Assembly (NCBI GenBank): GCA_013822685.1
Contig: PNKV01000011.1
Coordinates: 62,001-126,000 of the forward strand
Direction: 5' to 3'
DNA: 64,000 nucleotides
Origin: Leptothrix sp. (in: b-proteobacteria)
GTDB taxonomy: Bacteria; Pseudomonadota; Gammaproteobacteria; Burkholderiales; Burkholderiaceae_C
The position numbers and the translations under genes were made by a program. This document shows, piece by piece, positions 1-9,250 of this stretch (its first letter is position 1; each line of letters starts with the position of its first letter). The notes under the pieces were generated by a model. It did no database searches and was not told the origin of the DNA. It was given only the letters and a program-made list of their open reading frames with translations.

Positions 1-1689
1 GCCGATGCCATCGTCCGACAACTCCAGCACCACACGGCCTTCTTCGACCCACCCTTCCACCACGACATGGCCACCGGGGCGGTTGTATTTGCACGCGTTG
101 GTCAGCAGGTTGATGAACACCTGCGCCAGGCGCTGGGGATCGGCGCTGGCCCACAGGGCTTGCGCTGGCAAGCGGTCGATGAAAGTCACCTGGTGGCGCT
201 CACGCACGCCTTCGATCATCGTCGCGGTAGAGCGCCACAGCGGTGCCAGCTCCACCGGCTGCAAGGCGATGGCGATCTCGCCGGCCTCCACCTTGGTCAG
301 GTCCAGCACGTCTTCGACCATGCCCAGCAGTTGCTGGCCCGCCTCCAGCATCATGTTGACGCGCTGCGCCTGCGCCGGGTTCAGGGCATTGGCGCGGTCC
401 AGCAAAAGCAGTTGCGCAAAGCCCAGGATGGCGTTCAAGGGCGTGCGCAGCTCATGGCTCAGGCGCGACAGAAAATCGCGCTGCGACTGGGCCACGCGCT
501 CGGCTGCATCCCGCTGCATGGCCCGCTCGGCCCGCATCCGCTCTTCGGTGACATCTCGCATCACGCCCACCAGGCGCCGCTGGCTGGGCGTCGCTCCTTC
601 GATCTGCTGGCCGGTCGACTCAAAATAGCGCACCACGCCATCAGGGCGGCGAAGCCGGTAGGTGGTCTTGAAAGGCACGCCCGAGCGCATGGCGGCGGCG
701 ATGTCCGCCTGCATGGCAGGCATGTCCTCGGGCAGGACCAGGTCGCGCAACACGGCGCGCGGCATGGCCATCGCGGTCGACCCCATGCCGTACAAAGCAG
801 CAGCTTTGGCATCCAGGGTGATCTGGTCCGAATCAACGACCATCTCGAACATGCCGAGCTCGGCCGCGAAGGCCGCCAGCACCCACGGCTCATTGGCCGA
901 CACCAGGGCGTGCCGGTGCGCAGCCTGGCGCCGCAGCGCATGCCGCACCAGCAGAAGGCTGCCCAATGCCAGCACCACGGCGGCCGCCAACGTGCTGCCG
1001 ATCAGGATCTTCTCGGTCAGGCGCGAGACTTCGGCCAGGCTGGCGCTGAAACGCTTTTCGGCCTGCACCAGTTCAGCGTTGAGCTCGCGCACCTCTTCAA
1101 GCGAGGCCAGCACCATCACGCCATCGGTGGGCGCATGCAGGTGGTGGCGCAGCCGCTGGCCCTCGACGCGCAGCTTGGCCAACAAGGCATCGCCCTGGGT
1201 CCAGGCGGCCAGCGCGTCCTGCAGTGCAGGCTGATCACCAAAGCGGCGGAACAGCGTGATCATGCCTTCGACGTCGTCCGGGTGGTTGCCCCCCGCGATC
1301 AGGCCCTGGCGCACCACGGCCAGGTCGGGGTTCTCGCGCAGCATTTCCTCACGCGCGGTCTGGTCGCCCCGGGGCAGCTGCAGCGCCTGCTCGAAAGCCG
1401 CAAAATCGGCCGGGTTGCGCTTGACCGCGAAATCACGCAGGTGCTGAACCGCGTCGCTGCGGGCCTTGGACCACAGGCTTTCGCCGCCCACATAGGCGCG
1501 CAAGGCGCCCAACACATTGACGCTGGTCACCGCCAGGGTGGCCAGCAGGCTGATCACCACCAGTGACAGCGCCACGAACGCAACGTAAGGCTGCCAGGAT
1601 TCGCGCCGATGCGGCGTCAGAAACTGGTGATGGCGGTTGGCAAGCTCCTCAACATTCGACTCGGAGACCTTCATCTGGTCGGTCCTCAT
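1..1689 (-). CDS. PAS-containing sensor histidine kinase, truncated at the left edge of the window
   Basis: Not in the ORF track because it has no stop inside the window. Reading the minus strand from ATG 1689 (alternative ATG 1674) gives MRTDQMKVSESNVEELANRHHQFL... with a TM helix, a PAS-like stretch, H-box SRLSHELRTPLNAILGFAQLL and N/G1-box NLLTNACKYN...DDGIG running off the edge. Plus-strand ORFs here are shadows. Confidence 0.85.
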   Translation of the reverse strand, partial: MRTDQMKVSESNVEELANRHHQFLTPHRRESWQPYVAFVALSLVVISLLATLAVTSVNVLGALRAYVGGESLWSKARSDAVQHLRDFAVKRNPADFAAFEQALQLPRGDQTAREEMLRENPDLAVVRQGLIAGGNHPDDVEGMITLFRRFGDQPALQDALAAWTQGDALLAKLRVEGQRLRHHLHAPTDGVMVLASLEEVRELNAELVQAEKRFSASLAEVSRLTEKILIGSTLAAAVVLALGSLLLVRHALRRQAAHRHALVSANEPWVLAAFAAELGMFEMVVDSDQITLDAKAAALYGMGSTAMAMPRAVLRDLVLPEDMPAMQADIAAAMRSGVPFKTTYRLRRPDGVVRYFESTGQQIEGATPSQRRLVGVMRDVTEERMRAERAMQRDAAERVAQSQRDFLSRLSHELRTPLNAILGFAQLLLLDRANALNPAQAQRVNMMLEAGQQLLGMVEDVLDLTKVEAGEIAIALQPVELAPLWRSTATMIEGVRERHQVTFIDRLPAQALWASADPQRLAQVFINLLTNACKYNRPGGHVVVEGWVEEGRVVLELSDDGIG

Positions 1690-1768
1690 CCGTTCGTTCG
1701 TTTTTGTGGGGCTATCGTAGGTGACATTGCGCCAGAGAAGCGCGAATTTTTACCGCATCAAGGTCTCT

Positions 1769-3208
1769 TCACGCCCCCGGGCCGCAGTCCAGGCAGCGGG
1801 CCACCGGGCGGGGGCCCATGCGCAGGTGCCGATTCAGTTCGCGCAAGGCGGTGCGCACGCCTTCCTCCACCACCGGGTGGTAGAACGGGCTGTCCAGCAT
1901 CTGCTGCACCGTCAACTGGTGCTGCACGGCCCAAGACAGCAGGTGCCCGATGTGCTCGGCGACCGGGCCCACCATCTCTGCACCCAGAAAACGGCCGGTG
2001 TGCCGCTCGCCATACACCCGCAGCAGGCCCCGGTTCTGCCCCATCACGCGGCTGCGGCCCTGGTCGTCAAAATTGACGGCGCCCACTTCAAACTCCTGGC
2101 CCGAGGCCGTCAAGGCTTTGAAACTGGCGCCAGCCAGCATCATTTGCGGATCGGTGAACACCACCCCGAGCGCGGCGCGGCGCGGGTGCACCCGCACGTC
2201 CGGAAAGCGCCCGGCATTGTCGCCCGCGATCTTGCCGTCGTCGGCGGCCTCGTGCAGCAGGGGGTGGGCATTGTTGGCGTCACCGGCGATGAACACGTGG
2301 CTGTCGCCGATCTGGCCGGTCTCCAAATCAAAAGCCGGCACCCCCTTGTCGTTGACGGCAATGCCCGCGGCGGTTAAGTCCAGGCCGGCCAGGTTGGGCT
2401 GCCGGCCTGCCGCCACCAGGACCTGCTCGAACACTTCCGTGTGCTCGGCCCCGTCAACGCGGTAAGTGAGCTGGGCCTGGTCGCCCTGTCGGCTGACGGT
2501 GAGCACCTCGGCGGGCGCCACCACCGCCATCTCGGCCGACAGGATGGTGAAGGCCTGGGCGCTGACCTCGGGATCGGTCAAAGGGCCCAGCTTGGCCCCC
2601 TTGCTGAACAGCTTGACGCGCACGCCCAGCCGCGACAGGGCCTGCGCCAGTTCCAGGCCGATCACGCCACCACCCACCACGGCCAAGGACTGGGGCAAGG
2701 TGGCCCAGTCGAACACTTCGTCGTTGGTGACCAGCCGGTCGCCCAGGGCTTCGCGCCAGCCCGGCGGAATCATCGGCGACGAGCCGGTGGCGATGACCAC
2801 GCGCTTCGCGGTGACGCGGGTGTGCTCGTCCACCATCAATTCGTGGGGCGACGTGAAACGGGCACGGCCCAGCACACGCTGCTCGGCGGGCCAGTCGTTG
2901 ACGGTGTCCAGCACGAAGCCCACGAAGCGGTCGCGCTCCGAGCGCACCCGCTGCATCACCGCGGCGCCATCCACCTTCACGGGGCCCGCGTGCACGCCGA
3001 AAGTGGGTGCCTGCGCGATGGCATGGGCGCTGTCGGCCGCCGCGATCAGCAGTTTGCTCGGCATGCAGCCCACGCGCGCGCAGGTGGTGCCAAAGGGGCC
3101 GGCCTGGATGACCACGACGCGGTCGGTGTGGTCACGGGCGGCGCGGTACGCCCCCATGCCCGCCGTGCCAAAGCCAATGATCGCGACGTCTGCGTGGAGG
3201 TTTTTCAT
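1769..3208 (-). CDS. Dihydrolipoyl dehydrogenase-like pyridine nucleotide-disulfide oxidoreductase
   Basis: N-terminal FAD motif (DVAIIGFGTAGMGAYRAA), redox motif TTCARVGCMPSK, NAD motif VVGGGVIGLELAQALSRLG, C-terminal dimerisation domain with FYHPVVEEGVRTALREL. Confidence 0.9.
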   Translation of the reverse strand: MKNLHADVAIIGFGTAGMGAYRAARDHTDRVVVIQAGPFGTTCARVGCMPSKLLIAAADSAHAIAQAPTFGVHAGPVKVDGAAVMQRVRSERDRFVGFVLDTVNDWPAEQRVLGRARFTSPHELMVDEHTRVTAKRVVIATGSSPMIPPGWREALGDRLVTNDEVFDWATLPQSLAVVGGGVIGLELAQALSRLGVRVKLFSKGAKLGPLTDPEVSAQAFTILSAEMAVVAPAEVLTVSRQGDQAQLTYRVDGAEHTEVFEQVLVAAGRQPNLAGLDLTAAGIAVNDKGVPAFDLETGQIGDSHVFIAGDANNAHPLLHEAADDGKIAGDNAGRFPDVRVHPRRAALGVVFTDPQMMLAGASFKALTASGQEFEVGAVNFDDQGRSRVMGQNRGLLRVYGERHTGRFLGAEMVGPVAEHIGHLLSWAVQHQLTVQQMLDSPFYHPVVEEGVRTALRELNRHLRMGPRPVARCLDCGPGA

Positions 3209-3231
3209 GGGTGGAGGGCGCTAGGCCAAGG

Positions 3232-3972
3232 TCAGTAGTTGACGCCGTAACGGTAGCCTTTGTATTTCAGCACCGCCGACTTGAGCCTGATCTCTTGCAG
3301 CACCAGGTCCGGGGTGAGTTTGTCACCTTCGTGGAAGACCTGGCTGTTGATGATGAGCATGCGGTTGGCCGGGGTCTCCGAATACATCGCGCCCCCGATC
3401 ACCAGCTTGGGCAGATCGCGCTGGATGTTGGCGGGCAGCTCGCTGAAGGCGTAGAGGCGGTTGTCGGCTTCAGGGGCGGCGGGCGCTGTCACCGGGGGGG
3501 CTGTGGTGACCCGCGCGGTGGGGGCAGGCCGCGGGGGCACGGACAGGATGGGCGCGGCGGCCTGGTTTTGCGCTTGGACCTGGGGCGGTGGCGAAGGCGG
3601 CGCCGCCACCTGCGGCCGAGGTGTCACCGGCGCGGGGGATGGCATTGGCACGGCCTGCACGGGCGGTGGTTCAGCTTGCGGTGCGGGTTGCGGCTCGGGC
3701 TGTGGCTCCGGCGACTGCGCCACCACAGCAGCAGGCTCGGTCACCGCCACCGGGGCCGGCGCTTTGCCACTCATCAGGTGCCAGGCCAGCAGACCCGCCA
3801 GGGCCAGCAGCAGGACGACGATGACGGCCACCAGCACCTGAGACTGGCCGCCACCAGGCCGCGGCTTGGGATCGTCAACCACCGGGGGCACCGGCGGTGA
3901 ATGGATGCTCGGCACGGTGCCGCGTTCGCGCTCCGAATCGGCGCGCCTGAGGGCGTCAAGTATGTAAGACAT
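3232..3972 (-). CDS. gspB: General secretion pathway protein GspB
   Basis: Characteristic N-terminus MSYILDALRRADSERERG, single TM, Pro/Ala-rich linker and C-terminal domain ending VLKYKGYRYGVNY; directly follows the GspA/ExeA gene. Confidence 0.85.
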   Translation of the reverse strand: MSYILDALRRADSERERGTVPSIHSPPVPPVVDDPKPRPGGGQSQVLVAVIVVLLLALAGLLAWHLMSGKAPAPVAVTEPAAVVAQSPEPQPEPQPAPQAEPPPVQAVPMPSPAPVTPRPQVAAPPSPPPQVQAQNQAAAPILSVPPRPAPTARVTTAPPVTAPAAPEADNRLYAFSELPANIQRDLPKLVIGGAMYSETPANRMLIINSQVFHEGDKLTPDLVLQEIRLKSAVLKYKGYRYGVNY

Positions 3973-3975
3973 CGC

Positions 3976-5685
3976 TTATCCCCCCGCCCGCAGGCGTGGC
4001 TCATCCACACCCGTGACGCGATTGAGCTGCATGAAAGTGGTGGGCCCTGCCACGCCGTCGGGCCTCAAGCCCTGGGCCTGCTGGAAAGCGGCCACCTTGG
4101 CCTTGAGGGCCGCGTCGTAGGTGCGTTTGTCGGCGGTCACGGGCTCGCCTTGCGCCATGGCCAGCCGCGTGGCCAGGTTGTCCACCAGCGGGCCCGCATT
4201 GCCATCCACGATGGATTGCAGATAGCCCGGAGGCGCGCGCCAGAAGGTCGCGAAATCACCGCGCCACACCTTCAGCAAAACACTGACCGGCACGGTCTTG
4301 GACACACCGGCCATGCTCAAGGTCGCGCTGTCGTTGTTCAGTGCGGTCAGCAAGGCATAGGTGGCGCGGCCGCTCTCGTCGTTCAGCGTGAGGATGCCGG
4401 GGCGGTCCAGCTGGCGGATCAGCCCCAGCCCGCGGCTGCTGCGAAAGCAATGCACCTGGGCCTGCTGGGCCTGGGCGCACGGGTCGCCCTCGGCCAGGGG
4501 CAGCTTCCACAATGCCGCCAACTCCAGCCAGGCTTTTCGCTCGTTGAACTGTTTGCTGCTGAACAGCGAGGCGATCTCTGAGCTGGCCTTCAGCACCGGC
4601 GCCGCCACCACGATGGGCGCAGAAGGCGCCACGGTGGGGGCCGCCTGGCTGGCAGCCGCCACCGTGGTGGCCGCCGCGCGAGACGCCGCCGCTGGCGCCG
4701 ATGCAGCCTGGGCCACCACCGGCTCCGCGTCGGGATGGGCGCGGTGCTGCCACCAGGCCACGCCGCCCATGCCCGCCAAGCCCAGCGCCGTCGTGCTGGC
4801 CACCAGGCCCCATCCCCAGGCCGGCATGCGCCCTGCCGCGGCGTGGGTGGGCGCCAGCACCCGGGTGATGTCGAACACTTCGCTGGCGGCCTTGTCCACG
4901 ATCTCGCGGTCAACGCGGCTTTTGCCCTCGGCATAGGCACCCAGCAAGGCGCGGTCGCACAGCAGGTTGATGCGCCGCGGGATGCCGCGCGACAACTGGT
5001 GCACGCGCTCCACGGCCTGGCTGTCGAACAGCTTGCCACGGGCCAAGCCGGCCACCGCCAAGCGGTGCCGGATGTACTGCGCCGTTTCGGCTTCCGACAA
5101 AGCATCCAGGTGGAAGCGCGCGATCACGCGTTGCGCCAGTTGCTCCAGCTCGGGCTGGGCCAGCATCGTGCGCAACTCGGGCTGGCCGATCAGGATGATC
5201 TGCAGCAACTTGCGCTCGCTGGTCTCCAGGTTGGTCAGCAGGCGCAATTGCTCCAGCACGTCGGGCGACAGGTTCTGTGCCTCGTCGATGATGAGCACGT
5301 TGTTCTGGCCAACCGCGTGGGTCTTGAGCAAAAATTCGTTGAGCGGGTCGAGGTAGTCCTTGACCGTTTCCACCCCCGGGCCCTGGTGCTGGTAAGGAAT
5401 GCGGAACTCGTCGCACACCGACTTGAGCAGCTCCTGCACCGTCAACTTGGGGTTGAAGATGTAGGCCACGTTGCAACGCCGGGGAATCTGCTCCAGGAAG
5501 CAGCGGCACACGGTGGTCTTGCCCGCGCCGATTTCACCCGTCAGCAGCACGAAACCGCCCCCACCGCCCACGCCATACAGCAGGTGGGCCAGCGCCTCGC
5601 GGTGCCGGTCGCTCATGAACAGGTAGCGCGGGTCAGGGGCGATCGAGAAGGGCTCGTGCTTCAGTCCGAAGAATTTGGCGTACAT
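3976..5685 (-). CDS. gspA: GspA/ExeA-type AAA ATPase with C-terminal peptidoglycan-binding domain
   Basis: MYAKFFGLKHEPFSIAPDPRYLFMSDRHREAL N-terminus, Walker A GEIGAGKTT, Walker B NVLIIDEAQNL, TM, C-terminal PG-binding-like repeat (FQQAQGLRPDGVAGPTTFMQLN). Confidence 0.9.
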   Translation of the reverse strand: MYAKFFGLKHEPFSIAPDPRYLFMSDRHREALAHLLYGVGGGGGFVLLTGEIGAGKTTVCRCFLEQIPRRCNVAYIFNPKLTVQELLKSVCDEFRIPYQHQGPGVETVKDYLDPLNEFLLKTHAVGQNNVLIIDEAQNLSPDVLEQLRLLTNLETSERKLLQIILIGQPELRTMLAQPELEQLAQRVIARFHLDALSEAETAQYIRHRLAVAGLARGKLFDSQAVERVHQLSRGIPRRINLLCDRALLGAYAEGKSRVDREIVDKAASEVFDITRVLAPTHAAAGRMPAWGWGLVASTTALGLAGMGGVAWWQHRAHPDAEPVVAQAASAPAAASRAAATTVAAASQAAPTVAPSAPIVVAAPVLKASSEIASLFSSKQFNERKAWLELAALWKLPLAEGDPCAQAQQAQVHCFRSSRGLGLIRQLDRPGILTLNDESGRATYALLTALNNDSATLSMAGVSKTVPVSVLLKVWRGDFATFWRAPPGYLQSIVDGNAGPLVDNLATRLAMAQGEPVTADKRTYDAALKAKVAAFQQAQGLRPDGVAGPTTFMQLNRVTGVDEPRLRAGG

Positions 5686-5739
5686 GCCCTAGAGAATACC
5701 TGCTGCGGGCAGGCCCGGGCGCCCACCCGGAACGAGCCC

Positions 5740-8700
5740 TCAGGCGGCGCTGCGCAACAGCCCGTCGATGGTGTTCAGCAACAGGTCTTCCGAGTAGGGT
5801 TTGGTCAGGAAGGCATTGACGCCCGCGTCACTGGCCAACTGGCGGTGCTTGTCGGTGAAACGCGAGGTGATCATCACCACCGGAGTGGCCTTGGTGGCGC
5901 TGCGGTTGCGCAGGGCATTGGTCAGCTCCAAGCCATTCATGCGGGGCATTTCCAGGTCAACCAGCACGATGTCCGGCGCGCGCAGTTGCACGGCGCCCAG
6001 GGCATCGACCCCATCGCGCGCGGTGACCACTTCGTAACCTGAGTCCTGCATCAGTTGCTCCATGGTGCGGCGCACGCTGACCGAATCGTCCACCACCAGG
6101 CACAGCGGCAGCTTGTGGCGCGAGGGCACCACCGCGTCGTCCACGCCCGGCATCTGGCCGGCGGTGAAATCGCGCAGCAGATCGGGCAGGTCGACCACCG
6201 TGGCCACCGACCCATCGCCCAGCACCGTGGCGCCGTCGATGCCCAGGGCGTGCGGCATCATGGGGTTGAAGGGTTTGACGACCACCGTGCGCGCGTCGCT
6301 CAACTCGGGCACGATGATGGCCAGGCGTTGGCGGAACTCGTCGCGCACGATCATGGCCACTTCCATCACCCCGGCTTGCTTGAGCGCCTCGTGCGGCAGG
6401 CCCATCAATTTTTCCAGGCGGATGGCGTTCAGTTGTTCGCCTTGCAGGGCATAGGTCAGGCCGCCCTGGGCATCGGTGCTCACTTCTTCGCGGGCGGGCA
6501 GGATCTGTTCAACACCGCGCACCGAGATGCCCAGCAGGTGGTGCTCGGAGCGGCTGAGCATGACCTGGATGGTGCTCATGCGCACCGGGAAGTGCAGGTT
6601 GAAGCGCGAGCCTTGGCCAGATTGCGAATCCATGTCGAGCGTGCCGCGCAGGTCCACCACGGCGCGCTGCACCACGTCCATGCCAATGCCTCGGCCCGAC
6701 AGCTGCGTGGTCTGCTCGCGGGTCGAGAAGCCGGGCAGCACGATCAGGCGCATCACCTGGGCATCAGACAGCGCCGCGTCTGGCGCGATCAAGCCGCGCG
6801 ACAGGGCACGGTGCCGGATGGCGCCCAGGTCCAGGCCACAACCATCGTCTTCGCAGCGCACGGCCACGTTGTTGCCTTCGGTGCTGAAGCTCAAGGTGAT
6901 GGTGCCGGTGGCGGGCTTGCCCAGCGTCTCGCGCACTTCGGGCGATTCGATGCCGTGGTCGACGGCGTTGCGCAGCAGGTGCATCAGCGGATCGATGATG
7001 CGGTCGAGCAACTGGGTGTCGACCATGGTGGCCTCGCCCTGGATGCGCAGGTCCACCGAGCGGTTGAGCACGCGGGCGGCCTGGCGCACCGTGCGTTGCA
7101 GGCGTGGCGAGATCGAGGCCACTTCGACCATGCGGGTGCGCTGGATGCTGCGCTGGATCTCCAGCTGCAGGCGTTCCTTCTCGGCCATCAGGTCGCGCAG
7201 GCCGGTCAGCTCACGCTCGAACGAGCGCGAGAACTCGCGGCTGTCGGCGCCCGACTCCACGATGCGGCGCGACAGCATGTGCAGTTCGTTGTACTGGTCC
7301 ATCTCCAGCGCGTCCAGCTCGCCAGTGTTGCCGCCCAGCATGGCCAGGCCGCGCACGTCTACCAGCTGCTCCAGCTCGGCCGAGAGCTGGCCGAACTGGC
7401 GTGAACCTGTGCGCAGCGCGTTGATGTTGTCGCTCAGGCGCGTGACGCGGTCCTGGATCTGCGAGGTGACGATGCTGTTCTCGCCGGCCAGCTTGAGCAG
7501 GGAATCGATGAGGGACGCGGGCACGCGCAGGTAGGTTTCGGCTTGCGTGTCGTCATCTGCAGAGGGTGTGCTGCCGGCAGCGGGCGCATCGAGCACGGTG
7601 GGCATCGGTGCCGTAATGGCCAGTGGCGTTGCAACACTGCTCAGAGAATCAGCGCTGTCGCCAAGGTCCTCCTGCTCCGAGGGCAAGCCATCGCGGTCGA
7701 TGCGGTTGGCCCAGTCCAAAACCTTCTGGTGGACTGCCAGACTTTCAGGCGGGGTGCCGGCATTGGCCACCAGCGCTTCGCTCATGGCCTCCAGGCAGTC
7801 GGACGCCTCCAGCAGCATGTCCACCAGTTCGCGCGTGGGCAGGCGCTCTTCGCGGCCAAAGGCCACCAGGATGTCTTCCAGCGCGTGGGTGAGGTGGGCG
7901 ACGCCCTTGATGCCCACGGTGTTGGCCGCGCCCTTGAGGGTGTGGGCCACACGGCGGGCCTGGTCCATGTCGTCCAGCGTGCCGCCTTGCGACAGGCGCT
8001 GCACCAGGGCCGAGAACTCTTGCGCATGCGGTGGCAGCTCGACCAGCAGGCTGTCCAGCACCTTGCGGTCGATGTCGGCCGGCACGCTCAGGTCCATGTG
8101 CTCGGGCAAGGCCTTGGCGGGGCGGTCTTGCGAAGGCCGCGCGCGCACCAGGCTCACCGAGGTCATCGCGCTGATCCACTCGGGCAAGCTGTCCGTGTCG
8201 GCCGGGTAAGGCCAGTCGGCGCCGGCCACGCACTCGGCCAAGGCTTGCGCGGCCACCGGCTCGCTGGGGTCTTGCAGGTGCGCCATGGCCAGGGTTGGCC
8301 AGGCTTGCAGCACCGCGCGGTGCTGGTCACTCAGCCCATCAGGTTCGGCTTGCAAGGCGGCGGTGTTGATCAGGATCACTTCCAGCACTTGCTGGAAGCC
8401 GGCCAGGCCCAACAGGTTGGCCGCGTTGACCAGGTTGTGCAATTGCTCCAGGTGGTTCTCGAACAGGCCATCGCGCTCGGCCGGCGCCAGGTCCGGGGCC
8501 ACCATGGTGGCCACATCGGCTTGCAGGGCAACCAGGGCATCGCTGAGCATGGCCAGCTCTTCCGCGGTCACGGCCGGGGCGGTTGCGGCTTGGGCTTCAC
8601 CAATGCCGATGTCGAAGATCGTGTCGGAGTCGACCTCGGCGCCCAGGTCATCGTCGTCTTCCAGCTCCGCCTCTTCCGCCATGAGCATGTCGGGTTCGGC

Positions 8701-9213
8701 GTCTTGCTCAGCCTCGGGCTGAGCTTCTGGCTCAGGCTCGGCCGCCAGTTCCGCCTCGGTGTGCGCGGGCTCTTCATCGGCTTGCGCCAGCTTGCCCGCA
8801 TCCTCGGCCAGGCGCCGCTCAATCAAAGCCACATTGGCCGCCGAGATCGCAGGGAACCAAGGCTGGCTGCGCAAGGCATGCAGCACGGCCCATGGGGCAG
8901 CGGCCTCGTCCACCGCCGGGCTCATCAACTCGCCCAGCACCAGTGCCGGCCACGCGGCCAATGCGTCGCACTCCTCGGGCGCCACCGGGCGGTCCAGGGT
9001 GATCAGTTTGGTCAAGCCGCTTTCCACCAGCATGCCCACATAGCTCAGGCCCAGCAACTGGTGCTGCTTGGCCGCCAGTTGCAAGGCCGTCACCCGTTGC
9101 AGGTAAGCCCGCAGGCAAGGCTCGGAGCCTTGGTCCTGCAACTGGGCCGCCTGGTCGAACAGCTCGAACAAGAGCGGCTCCAGGGCTTCACGCAAGTGGG
9201 TGGCGGTCATCAA
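5740..9213 (-). CDS. ChpA/PilL-like CheA hybrid histidine kinase (Hpt, HATPase, CheW-like, REC)
   Basis: Hpt motif ARRVAHTLKGAANTVG, kinase motifs LRNAVDHGIE / CEDDGCGLD / GRGIGMDVV, CheW-like region, C-terminal receiver (LVVDDSVSVRR...VLVDLEMPRMNG...TKPYSEDLL). Confidence 0.93.
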   Translation of the reverse strand: MMTATHLREALEPLLFELFDQAAQLQDQGSEPCLRAYLQRVTALQLAAKQHQLLGLSYVGMLVESGLTKLITLDRPVAPEECDALAAWPALVLGELMSPAVDEAAAPWAVLHALRSQPWFPAISAANVALIERRLAEDAGKLAQADEEPAHTEAELAAEPEPEAQPEAEQDAEPDMLMAEEAELEDDDDLGAEVDSDTIFDIGIGEAQAATAPAVTAEELAMLSDALVALQADVATMVAPDLAPAERDGLFENHLEQLHNLVNAANLLGLAGFQQVLEVILINTAALQAEPDGLSDQHRAVLQAWPTLAMAHLQDPSEPVAAQALAECVAGADWPYPADTDSLPEWISAMTSVSLVRARPSQDRPAKALPEHMDLSVPADIDRKVLDSLLVELPPHAQEFSALVQRLSQGGTLDDMDQARRVAHTLKGAANTVGIKGVAHLTHALEDILVAFGREERLPTRELVDMLLEASDCLEAMSEALVANAGTPPESLAVHQKVLDWANRIDRDGLPSEQEDLGDSADSLSSVATPLAITAPMPTVLDAPAAGSTPSADDDTQAETYLRVPASLIDSLLKLAGENSIVTSQIQDRVTRLSDNINALRTGSRQFGQLSAELEQLVDVRGLAMLGGNTGELDALEMDQYNELHMLSRRIVESGADSREFSRSFERELTGLRDLMAEKERLQLEIQRSIQRTRMVEVASISPRLQRTVRQAARVLNRSVDLRIQGEATMVDTQLLDRIIDPLMHLLRNAVDHGIESPEVRETLGKPATGTITLSFSTEGNNVAVRCEDDGCGLDLGAIRHRALSRGLIAPDAALSDAQVMRLIVLPGFSTREQTTQLSGRGIGMDVVQRAVVDLRGTLDMDSQSGQGSRFNLHFPVRMSTIQVMLSRSEHHLLGISVRGVEQILPAREEVSTDAQGGLTYALQGEQLNAIRLEKLMGLPHEALKQAGVMEVAMIVRDEFRQRLAIIVPELSDARTVVVKPFNPMMPHALGIDGATVLGDGSVATVVDLPDLLRDFTAGQMPGVDDAVVPSRHKLPLCLVVDDSVSVRRTMEQLMQDSGYEVVTARDGVDALGAVQLRAPDIVLVDLEMPRMNGLELTNALRNRSATKATPVVMITSRFTDKHRQLASDAGVNAFLTKPYSEDLLLNTIDGLLRSAA

Positions 9214-9250
9214 GGGGGTGCTCCGGCGAAGGGACTGGGGGCTGCGTGGA

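Noticed and set aside
67-1566. 499-aa plus-strand ORF at the left edge
   Set aside because: Shadow of the open minus-strand histidine kinase frame, which carries clear HisKA and HATPase motifs.
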